Assembly (NCBI RefSeq): GCF_015904235.1
Contig: NZ_JADZLT010000052.1
Location: 62,001 to 126,000 of the forward strand
Source: Methylobrevis albus
GTDB lineage: Bacteria; Pseudomonadota; Alphaproteobacteria; Rhizobiales; Pleomorphomonadaceae
Direction: 5' to 3'
DNA length: 64,000 bases
The position numbers and the translations under genes were made by a program. Position 1 is the first letter of the stretch. Each line of letters begins with the position of its first letter. Positions 56,850 through 64,000 of the stretch are shown piece by piece. The notes below the pieces were generated by a model, which saw only the letters and a program-made list of their open reading frames with translations, was not told the DNA's origin and made no database searches.

Positions 56850-57962
56850 ATGTCCTCTGCCGCCAGCCATTCCGCCAGTCTCGCCCCGTCGGCGGGCGTC
56901 GCGCCCGGGCAAGGGGCCGTCCGGACCTGGCTCTGGGTCGTCGCGCTGATGATCGTCGCTATGGTGATCGTCGGCGGCGCGACACGGCTCACCGAATCCG
57001 GCCTCTCGATCACCGAGTGGAAGCCGATCCACGGCATGATCCCGCCGCTCTCCGATGCCGAGTGGCAGGAGGAGTTCGACAAGTACCGCCAGATCCCGCA
57101 GTACACCGAGATCAACAAGGGCATGTCGCTGGAGGCGTTCAAGACGATCTTCTGGTGGGAATGGGCGCACCGCCAGCTCGGGCGGCTGATCGGCCTCGTC
57201 TTCCTGGTGCCGTTCCTCGTCTTTGCCGCACGGGGCGCGATCGAGCGGTCGATGCTACCGCGGCTCGGCCTCCTGTTTGTGCTCGGCGGCCTGCAGGGGG
57301 CGATCGGCTGGTGGATGGTGGCGAGCGGGCTGACCGAGCGCACCGACGTCAGCCAGTACCGCCTCGCGACGCACCTCACGTTTGCCTGCGTGCTGCTGGT
57401 CGCCACCGTCTGGATCGCGGAGGGCTTTCGTAAATCGACCGCGCTGTTCGCCGAGCCGTCGGTGGTGCGGCGCGGCGCGAAGTTGCTTGTCGGGCTGCTG
57501 CTGGCGCAGGTGTTCCTCGGCGGGCTGGTCGCCGGCCTCAATGCCGGGCTGATCTACAACACCTGGCCGCTGATGGACGGGCGCATCGTTCCCGATGGCC
57601 TGCTCGCGATGTCGCCCTGGTGGCTGAACTTCTTCGAGAGCCACCTCACCGTGCAATTCGTGCACCGCATCGGTGCCTACGTGCTGCTGGCGGCGACCGT
57701 CTGGCACCTCGTCACGGTGCGGCGCGCGGCGCTCGACCGGCGGACGGTGCGGCGGGCCTGGCTGCTCACCGCGATGGTGGTGGCGCAGGCGGTAATCGGC
57801 ATCGTGACGCTGCTGCTGGTGGTGCCGATCGGCATCGCCCTCGTGCACCAGGCGATGGCCGCGATCCTGCTCGTCGTCGCCACGGTTCACGCCCACCGGC
57901 TGTCGCAGCCGGCGCCGTCGCCGGCCGGCGTCTTCCGGCTGTCGCCGATCAAAGCCGCGTGA
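56850..57962 (+). CDS. ctaA: Heme A synthase
   Basis: 370 aa with eight membrane helices in two four-helix halves. The paired heme-ligand histidines are in [13 protein letters not shown] and [12 protein letters not shown], with the other pair in [10 protein letters not shown] and [29 protein letters not shown] is the family's N-terminal motif. CtaA oxidises heme O to heme A for the terminal oxidase. The ATG at 56850 has GAGGGAG upstream. Confidence 0.95.
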   Translation: MSSAASHSASLAPSAGVAPGQGAVRTWLWVVALMIVAMVIVGGATRLTESGLSITEWKPIHGMIPPLSDAEWQEEFDKYRQIPQYTEINKGMSLEAFKTIFWWEWAHRQLGRLIGLVFLVPFLVFAARGAIERSMLPRLGLLFVLGGLQGAIGWWMVASGLTERTDVSQYRLATHLTFACVLLVATVWIAEGFRKSTALFAEPSVVRRGAKLLVGLLLAQVFLGGLVAGLNAGLIYNTWPLMDGRIVPDGLLAMSPWWLNFFESHLTVQFVHRIGAYVLLAATVWHLVTVRRAALDRRTVRRAWLLTAMVVAQAVIGIVTLLLVVPIGIALVHQAMAAILLVVATVHAHRLSQPAPSPAGVFRLSPIKAA

Positions 57963-58069
57963 GACGGACCCGCGCGGCCTTGCCGCGGGGAGCCGGGCGC
58001 GCAATCTCGGCTCCTCGGCCGGCTCGAGGGCGGATCGCCCCGGTTTGCCGGACGACGGGAGGCTTTGAG

Positions 58070-58690
58070 ATGATGAAACGGATGCTTGAGCGCGCGGCGC
58101 TCGCCGCGGTGCTGGTTGCCGGGGTGGCCGCGGCGCCGGGCCCGGCGTCGGCCGACACGGCGGTGTTCGCCGGCGGCTGCTTCTGGTGCGTCGAGACCGA
58201 CTTCGACAAGGTGCCGGGCGTCACCGCCACCACCTCCGGCTATATCGGCGGCGCGGCGGAAACAGCGACCTACGAGCAGGTCTCGGCGGGCGGGACGGGC
58301 CATTACGAGGCGGTGCAGATCGAGTACGACCCGGCCCGGGTCAGCTACGAGACGCTGGTTGACGTCTTCGTTCACTCGGTGGACGCCACCGACGCCGGCG
58401 GCCAGTTCTGCGACCGCGGCGAGAGCTACCGCACGGCGGTGTTCGTGAACGGCGCGGCGGAACGCAAGACGGCCGAGGCGGTGCTGGCCGCGGCGGGCGC
58501 CTCGATCGGCAAGACGCTGGTGACGCCGGTGCTCGATGCTACGCCGTTCTATGCCGCCGAGGATTATCACCAGAACTATGGCGAGAAGAACCCGGTCCGC
58601 TATCGCTACTACCGCTACAGCTGCGGCCGCGATGCGCAGGTGCAGGCGATCTGGGGCGCCGACGCGCGGCGCGGCATTCCGGGCAGCTGA
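58070..58690 (+). CDS. msrA: Peptide methionine-S-sulfoxide reductase MsrA, exported form
   Basis: 206 aa, with a signal peptide (about 1-28, ending GPASA) that most MsrA proteins lack. The catalytic motif GGCFWCVE has Cys37 as the sulfenic-acid-forming residue, followed by GTGHYEAVQIEYDP and EDYHQNY. It reduces methionine-S-sulfoxide, here probably in the periplasm. The start has GGGAGG upstream. Confidence 0.93.
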   Translation: MMKRMLERAALAAVLVAGVAAAPGPASADTAVFAGGCFWCVETDFDKVPGVTATTSGYIGGAAETATYEQVSAGGTGHYEAVQIEYDPARVSYETLVDVFVHSVDATDAGGQFCDRGESYRTAVFVNGAAERKTAEAVLAAAGASIGKTLVTPVLDATPFYAAEDYHQNYGEKNPVRYRYYRYSCGRDAQVQAIWGADARRGIPGS

Positions 58691-58699
58691 CGGCGGCGA

Positions 58700-60307
58700 T
58701 CAGGCGGCGGCGCCGATGGGTTCGCCCGCCTCGGCGGCCTCGGCGTTCGCCAGCATGGTCGCCCTGTTGGCCGCGGCATACTCGATGTAGGCCTTGGCCG
58801 GCAAGGCGGGCGAGAACAGGTAGCCCTGGCAGACGGCGACGCCGATGCCCTTCAGATATTCCGCCTGGTCCTGCCGCTCGACGCCCTCGGCGATGATGCC
58901 GAGGCCGAGTTCGTGGCCGAGGTCGACGAGGCTGCGGATGATCTTCTCCGACGGCACGTCGATGCCGATGCCGTCGATGAACATCTTGTCGATCTTCAGG
59001 ACGTCGACGCCGAGCTTCTGCAGATAGGTGAGCACGCCGTGGCCGGTGCCGGCGTCGTCGAGCGCCACGGCGGCGCCGAGCGCCTGCATGTGGCCGACGA
59101 TCTTGCGGGCGAGATCGAGGTCGCGCAGCGGGTGCTGCTCGGTCACTTCGAACACCAGCTGCGAGAAGGCGATGCCGCTCTCGTCGTAGATGTCGCGGAT
59201 CTCGTCGAGGATGGCGCTGGTGTCGAAGTGCGAGGCGGTGAGGTTGACCGACAGCTTCAGCTGCGGATTGACGGCGTAGAGCTCGGCGAGGTCCTCGACC
59301 GACTGCGCCATCAGTTGCCGGGTGATCTCGCGGATGGCGCCGGTTGCCTCGGCATAGGGCAGGAAGGCGCCGGGCGGGACCATGCTGCCGTCGGCGCGGC
59401 GCCAGCGCACCAGCAGCTCGCAGCCACGGAGTTCGCCGGTGAAGAGATCCATCACGGGCTGGTAGTAGGGCACGAACTCCTGGGCGCGGACGGCGCGGGT
59501 GAACTCGTCCTGGTCCTCGTCCTTGTGCCAGGTGAGCCAGATGCCGGTGAGCAGGGTGAAGGCGCCGGTGAAGATCGCGGCGACCATGGCAATGCGCCGC
59601 AACGGCGCCACCAGTTCCCGCGCGGCGTCGGGCGGGGCCGAGACCAGCACCTGCAGCGGCAGTTCCGCCGACCGGGCCCGCTCGACGATCATGTCGGCCG
59701 TCGCCGGGGTGCCGAAGGCGGCGGAGTCGTGCCACCACTGCGAGCCGTCCTGCAGGTAGACGGTGACGGAGCTGACGCGGCGGAAGGTCGGCGAGCCCGA
59801 GGCGATGGCGATCGACTGCCGGCTGAACCGGGCGATCAGGCGGCGCTCGCCGTCGACCCGCAGCGACACGACCGCCTGCGGTTCGCCGTTCGCACCGGTG
59901 AGGACGCCGAGCATGATCGAGGGATCGCTGACGGTGGTGGAGGGCAGGCGGACGGGGGAGGCGAGCGACCCCATCGGCTCGCCGCACAGCAGGATGCCGC
60001 GATTGTCGGCGACACCGACCTGCTGGACGAAGCTCGAGTTGAAGGCGCCCGTGCCGTAGGCCTGGCGATCCTCGAGCGAGCAGCCGGTGCGTCCCTCGGC
60101 CTGCAGCCGCCGCAGGATGGTGAGGCCTTCGCCGACGATGCGATCGGCCTGCTCGACATAGGCGGTGGCCATGTGGCGCAGTTCGGCGCGGCCGAACGAC
60201 ATGGCGTGATGCGACAGGACGTACTCGGCGACCAGCATCGGCAATGCGACGACGATGGTCGTCGAACCGACGATCCGCAGCCACCGCATGAGCGCACGAG
60301 AAGACAT
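58700..60307 (-). CDS. Membrane EAL-domain c-di-GMP phosphodiesterase with CSS-motif sensor
   Basis: 535 aa. One membrane helix at about 11-30, a periplasmic CSS-type sensor (about 40-235, with conserved Cys in TGCSLED and ILLCGEP), a second helix at about 240-258 and a C-terminal EAL domain (about 275-515). The catalytic signature is ELLVRW in place of EAL, with EVTEQ, ALDDAGTG, KIDKMFIDG and IIAEGVE retained. It therefore probably still hydrolyses c-di-GMP. CSS domains sense redox state through disulfides. Confidence 0.88.
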   Translation of the reverse strand: MSSRALMRWLRIVGSTTIVVALPMLVAEYVLSHHAMSFGRAELRHMATAYVEQADRIVGEGLTILRRLQAEGRTGCSLEDRQAYGTGAFNSSFVQQVGVADNRGILLCGEPMGSLASPVRLPSTTVSDPSIMLGVLTGANGEPQAVVSLRVDGERRLIARFSRQSIAIASGSPTFRRVSSVTVYLQDGSQWWHDSAAFGTPATADMIVERARSAELPLQVLVSAPPDAARELVAPLRRIAMVAAIFTGAFTLLTGIWLTWHKDEDQDEFTRAVRAQEFVPYYQPVMDLFTGELRGCELLVRWRRADGSMVPPGAFLPYAEATGAIREITRQLMAQSVEDLAELYAVNPQLKLSVNLTASHFDTSAILDEIRDIYDESGIAFSQLVFEVTEQHPLRDLDLARKIVGHMQALGAAVALDDAGTGHGVLTYLQKLGVDVLKIDKMFIDGIGIDVPSEKIIRSLVDLGHELGLGIIAEGVERQDQAEYLKGIGVAVCQGYLFSPALPAKAYIEYAAANRATMLANAEAAEAGEPIGAAA

Positions 60308-60867
60308 GGAGCCGCCGTTCTGGGGTCGATGTCCAACGATTCGCGGCCAGGGCCGGCGCGAACCGCCATACCTGCCGCAGGCGCCTGTCAGCACCGCGCG
60401 ACGATGAATGTCGACGATAGGCATACGGCGTAAACGTGCAGTGAAGAGTTGGGGCCGGCGGGCGCTTCCCTCGAAAGGATGAGGGCTTCATGCCTGTTTC
60501 GGTGGGCTGCCTTGCGCCGCGCGCATATCTCGCATCTGCCTGCACCGTCCGCTGCCGGGCAAGATCGGCGGCGACGGCGGTTTCGCGGAAAAACCGGATT
60601 GCCCGGCGAACTCAACCAGCTGATATGATGAGTTCTTCGGCTCTTGACGGGAACTTGTCAGACCGCCTTAGCTCGGCGTCGGCGCGTTGCCCTGCGTCAT
60701 CCGTATAAGCCCTATCAGTATCGGCGAGAGCGCTATGGACCGAACGGAGCAGGTATAAAGTAGGCATGCCTATTTTGGCGGCCCCCCACGAGATGGAGGG
60801 CGCTGCGATGCCGGTGGCGTCGGTTGATCCCAATCCCCGACCCTCGCGTGATCCCGGGTAGCCCCAA
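60308..60867. other. 560-nt intergenic region between EAL and response-regulator genes
   Basis: No gene supported. The plus strand has CTCTTGACGG at 60641-60650 with TTAGCT 18 nt later, a weak promoter-like arrangement that could serve the response regulator, and AGGCATGCCT palindrome at about 60762-60771. The leader to the regulator would be about 190 nt, unusually long. Confidence 0.35.
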
Positions 60868-61428
60868 ATGATTTCATCCACCTATCTCGACATGAGCCAG
60901 CTTTCGGTCGCCATCGTCGAGAACAATCCATTCTTCCGGCGCATCCTGCGGTCGCTGTTGTCGGGCTTCGGTGTTCGTACCATCCACGAAGCAGCCGGCA
61001 CCGAAGACGGCTGGAAGCTGCTCGAAGAACATCGCCCGGACGTGCTGATCGTCGACTGGAATCTCGGCGGCGAGGACGGGACGGCGTTGCTCGAAAAGGT
61101 CCGGCGCTGCAGCGACACCGAACTCGCCGCGACCCGATTCATCTTCGTGTCCGCGCACTCCGACCGCCGCCACGTTCTGCTCGGCGCCAAGCTCGGGGCG
61201 AACGATTTCATCGTGAAGCCGCTGTCGGCGCGGGTGCTCTACGAGCGCATCCGCCGGCTGATTCTCTCGCAGTCAGCCTATGTCCGGCGCAACGGCCGGC
61301 TCGAAATCGTCGAACGTCCGCCCGCCCGGTCCGCCCATCCGGAGCCGGCGCCCGGCGCGGGTGCCGCCGCGCTGCCGTCCGAAGTGATCGTGCTCGACGA
61401 AATGATGCGATCGATCGTGCAGATCTGA
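60868..61428 (+). CDS. Single-domain response regulator (receiver) with C-terminal extension
   Basis: 186 aa. A receiver domain (about 12-130) has VAIVENNPFFRRIL, phosphoacceptor Asp in VLIVDWNLGG, Ser/Thr in FVSAHS and Lys in FIVKPLS. The final 55 residues are a low-complexity, Pro/Ala-rich tail ending in a short helix (LDEMMRSIVQI). No kinase is adjacent. The ATG at 60868 has no clear ribosome site; an internal Met nine residues later is an alternative. Confidence 0.88.
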   Translation: MISSTYLDMSQLSVAIVENNPFFRRILRSLLSGFGVRTIHEAAGTEDGWKLLEEHRPDVLIVDWNLGGEDGTALLEKVRRCSDTELAATRFIFVSAHSDRRHVLLGAKLGANDFIVKPLSARVLYERIRRLILSQSAYVRRNGRLEIVERPPARSAHPEPAPGAGAAALPSEVIVLDEMMRSIVQI

Positions 61429-61503
61429 CCCCGTCCGCCTGCACGGCCGCTGCCCGCGCGCGGCCGATTGTCGTGTCCGGCGCGGCGCGGTAAACCCGGT
61501 GCC

Positions 61504-63180
61504 ATGTCGTCCCCGTCCCCGAATCGCCTCCGCCTCGCGCTCGCCCAGCTCGATCCCGTCCTCGGTGACATCGAGGGCAACCTCGCGCTCGCCCGCGCGG
61601 CCCGCGCCGACGCGGCCGCGGCGGGTGCCGACCTGCTGGTGCTGACCGAACTCTTCATCTGCGGCTATCCGCCGGAAGACCTCGTGCTCAACCCCGGCTT
61701 CCAGCACGCCTGCCGCAACGCCGTGGAACGCCTCGCGGCCGAGACCGCCGACGGCGGCCCGGGCGTGCTGATTGGAACGCCGTGGCTCGACGGCGGCCGC
61801 CTCTACAATGCGGTGGCGCTGCTCGACGGCGGCAAGGTCGAGGCGGTGCGCTTCAAGGTCGACCTGCCGAACTACGGCGTCTTCGACGAGAAGCGCGTCT
61901 TCGACGTCGGCCCGATGCCGGGGCCGGTCGGCTTCCGCGGCGTCCGCCTCGGCGTGCCGATCTGCGAGGATATCTGGGGCGAGGACGTCGTCGAGTGCCT
62001 GGTCGAGACCGGGGCCGAAATCCTCATCGTGCCGAACGGCTCGCCCTACTACCGGGCGAAGCACGACGTGCGGCTGCAGATCGCGCTCGCCCGCATCGCC
62101 GAGAGCAATCTGCCGGTCGTCTACGTCAACCAGCTCGGCGGCCAGGACGAGCTGGTGTTCGACGGCGCCTCGTTCGGCATCGACGCCGACCGCGCGCTGG
62201 CGTTCCAGCTGCCGTCGTTCGCGGCGGTGGTGACGACGGTGGAGTACCGCCGCGGCGCGGACGGCGCGTGGAAAGGCGAGGGCGGCCCGGTCGCCGCCAT
62301 CCCCGATCCCGACGAGGCCGACTGGCACGCCTGCGTGCTCGGCCTGCGCGACTACGTCGAGAAGAACCGCTTCCCCGGCATCGTGCTCGGCCTTTCGGGC
62401 GGCATCGACAGCGCGATCTGCGCGGCGATCGCCGTCGACGCGCTGGGGCCGGAGCGGGTGCACTGCGTGATGCTGCCCTACCGCTACACCTCGTCCGACA
62501 GCCTCGAGGACGCGGAGGCCTGCGCGCGGGCGCTCGGCGTGCGCTACGACGTGGTGCCGATCGCGGGCCCGGTCGAAGGCTTCACCGAGGCACTGGCGCC
62601 GCTGTTCGCCGGGCTGCAGCCGGGCATCACCGAAGAGAACCTGCAGTCGCGCGCGCGCGGCACCATCCTGATGGCGATCTCGAACAAGTTCGGCGCGATG
62701 GTGGTGACGACCGGCAACAAGTCGGAGGTGTCGGTCGGCTATTCGACGCTCTACGGCGACATGAACGGCGGCTTCAACCCGATCAAGGACCTCTACAAGA
62801 CCGACGTCTACCGGCTGTCGCGCTGGCGCAACGCCAATCGCCCGGAGAGCCTCGCCGGCCCCGGTGGCGTGGTGATCCCGCCGCGGATCATCGACAAGGC
62901 GCCGACCGCGGAGTTGCGCGAAAACCAGAAGGACCAGGACTCGCTGCCGCCCTATGACGTTCTCGACGGCATCCTCGCCTGCCTCGTCGAGGAAGAACTC
63001 GCGCTGCCCGACGTGGTGGCGCGCGGCTTCGAGCCCGAGACCGTCCGCCGCATCGCGCACCTGCTGCATCTTGCCGAGTACAAGCGCCGGCAGGCGGCGC
63101 CGGGGGTGAAGATCAGCCGGCGCAACTTCGGCCGCGACCGGCGCTACCCGATCACCAACCGGTTCCGCGACAAGGTCTGA
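61504..63180 (+). CDS. nadE: Glutamine-dependent NAD+ synthetase
   Basis: 558 aa with two domains. The N-terminal nitrilase-type glutaminase (about 1-250) has Glu in VLTELFICGY, Lys in VDLPNYGVFDEKRVFD and Cys in VPICEDIWG. The C-terminal ammonia-dependent synthetase has the P-loop-like VLGLSGGIDSAI (about 295-306) and TTGNKSEVSVGYSTLYGDM. It makes NAD+ from nicotinic-acid adenine dinucleotide, the last step of NAD synthesis. Confidence 0.96.
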   Translation: MSSPSPNRLRLALAQLDPVLGDIEGNLALARAARADAAAAGADLLVLTELFICGYPPEDLVLNPGFQHACRNAVERLAAETADGGPGVLIGTPWLDGGRLYNAVALLDGGKVEAVRFKVDLPNYGVFDEKRVFDVGPMPGPVGFRGVRLGVPICEDIWGEDVVECLVETGAEILIVPNGSPYYRAKHDVRLQIALARIAESNLPVVYVNQLGGQDELVFDGASFGIDADRALAFQLPSFAAVVTTVEYRRGADGAWKGEGGPVAAIPDPDEADWHACVLGLRDYVEKNRFPGIVLGLSGGIDSAICAAIAVDALGPERVHCVMLPYRYTSSDSLEDAEACARALGVRYDVVPIAGPVEGFTEALAPLFAGLQPGITEENLQSRARGTILMAISNKFGAMVVTTGNKSEVSVGYSTLYGDMNGGFNPIKDLYKTDVYRLSRWRNANRPESLAGPGGVVIPPRIIDKAPTAELRENQKDQDSLPPYDVLDGILACLVEEELALPDVVARGFEPETVRRIAHLLHLAEYKRRQAAPGVKISRRNFGRDRRYPITNRFRDKV

Positions 63181-63216
63181 CGCGCACCGGCCGGGACATT
63201 TCCAGGGACAGGCCCG

Positions 63217-64000
63217 ATGAACGAGACGATGCGGTCGGGCCTGCGCTGGCTTTGCGCCGGCTACCTGCTGGCGCTGGCGTCGGCGTTTGGCCAGACCTAT
63301 TTCATCGCGACCTTCGTCGGCCACATCCGCGCCGACCTCGGCCTGTCGGCCGGTGGCTTCGGCGCGCTCTACACGGCGGGCACCATCGCCAGCGCCGTGC
63401 TGCTGATGAGTTTCGGGCGGATCGCCGATGCCGCGCAACTGCGCTGGATCGCCGCCGGCGTGGTGGTGGCGCTTGCGGCGACGACGGCGGGCATGGCGGT
63501 GGTCTCCGCCGGCTGGGCGCTGCTGATCCTGTTGTTCGGCCTGCGTTTCTTCGGCCAGGGCCTGCTGATCCACATTGCGATGACGGCGATGGGCCGCTGG
63601 TTTCCCACGATGCGCGGCAAGGCGGTGGCGATCGTCGCGCTCGGCTTTCCGACCGGCGAAGCCTTGCTGCCGACGCTCACCGTGCTCGGCATCGACGCCT
63701 ATGGCTGGCGGACGATCTGGCTGATCGCGTGCGGCTTCCTGCTGCTGGTGACGCTGCCGGCGATCCTGCTGCTGCTCGCGCGCGAGCCGGTGCGCGTGCG
63801 CCCGGCCGGACCGGCCGGGCCGGACACGCCGGCGGCGGAAGAGGGCTGGACGCGGGCCGAGGTGCTGCGCGACCCGATGTTCTTCGCGCTGCAGCCGGGC
63901 ATTCTCGCGCCGCCGTTCGTGCTCACCGGCATCTTCATCAGCCAGACCTCGCTGGTCGCCGCCAAGGGCTGGCAACTCGCGTGGTTCGCGGCGTCGGTGC
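63217..64000 (+). CDS. MFS transporter, partial (runs off right edge)
   Basis: 261 codons are visible, with about seven membrane segments. FGRIADAAQLRWIAA is motif A-like (about 67-81) and LRFFGQGLLIHIAMTAMGRWFP contains the central charged loop, followed by GFPTGEALLPTL. The protein belongs to the general MFS group with an RGKAVAIVALGF loop; substrate cannot be assigned. It begins 36 nt after nadE and may be co-transcribed. Confidence 0.8.
   Translation, partial: MNETMRSGLRWLCAGYLLALASAFGQTYFIATFVGHIRADLGLSAGGFGALYTAGTIASAVLLMSFGRIADAAQLRWIAAGVVVALAATTAGMAVVSAGWALLILLFGLRFFGQGLLIHIAMTAMGRWFPTMRGKAVAIVALGFPTGEALLPTLTVLGIDAYGWRTIWLIACGFLLLVTLPAILLLLAREPVRVRPAGPAGPDTPAAEEGWTRAEVLRDPMFFALQPGILAPPFVLTGIFISQTSLVAAKGWQLAWFAASV

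Overview
This 64-kb window is a chromosomal stretch of a high-GC alphaproteobacterium, most likely in the Rhizobiales/Hyphomicrobiales. The best evidence is the gene order nagZ-scpA-scpB-(ABC ATPase)-tatA-tatB-tatC-serS-surE-(acetyltransferase)-pcm, which is a conserved core block of that order. The cluster hisI, folE, Fe-S scaffold, yidD and thrS points the same way, as do GntR/LacI-controlled TRAP and sugar ABC operons and the TTCGAGAC-type palindromic repeats common in these genomes. No rRNA, tRNA, CRISPR, integrase or transposase gene was seen.

Left edge (1-2910, minus strand): a compact, lower-GC restriction-modification operon. It holds a Dcm/M.EcoRII-like cytosine methyltransferase with an N-terminal helix-turn-helix, a Vsr mismatch endonuclease and an EcoRII-type restriction enzyme whose last residues run off the window. 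From 3035 to 7700 lies a gluconate-type operon (gntK-dctQ-dctM-dctP plus a LacI/GntR repressor) with an 18-bp operator palindrome over its promoter. From 8078 to 9165 there are three small genes that look like orphan immunity-type genes. Then come a HAD phosphatase, a divergent SDR/AraC pair, and a large minus-strand catabolic operon (13691-20937). That operon runs LacI, ThuA-like amidotransferase-fold protein, sugar ABC transporter and M20 hydrolase, with an amidase gene downstream.

Middle (21000-30300): a low-GC relic of a polymorphic-toxin C-terminus with its immunity gene, bracketed by two copies of an unusual 160-bp double-hairpin repeat. Next are a secreted vanadium haloperoxidase translationally coupled to an FG-GAP/UnbV (CRTAC1-like) protein, a DUF892 protein with a clear terminator, a DHA2 exporter, an ECF42-type sigma factor with its DGPF/YCII partner, and a lytic transglycosylase.

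Right half (30300-64000): mostly housekeeping. It covers cell-wall recycling (nagZ), chromosome segregation (scpAB), Tat export, seryl- and threonyl-tRNA synthetases, stationary-phase repair (surE, pcm, msrA), tetrahydrofolate and histidine enzymes (folE, hisI), heme A (ctaA) and NAD synthesis (nadE). Signalling genes (PilZ, PAS, EAL, REC, NasST-like) are interspersed. Several intergenic regions contain palindromic repeat elements of at least four different families. The window ends inside an MFS transporter gene.
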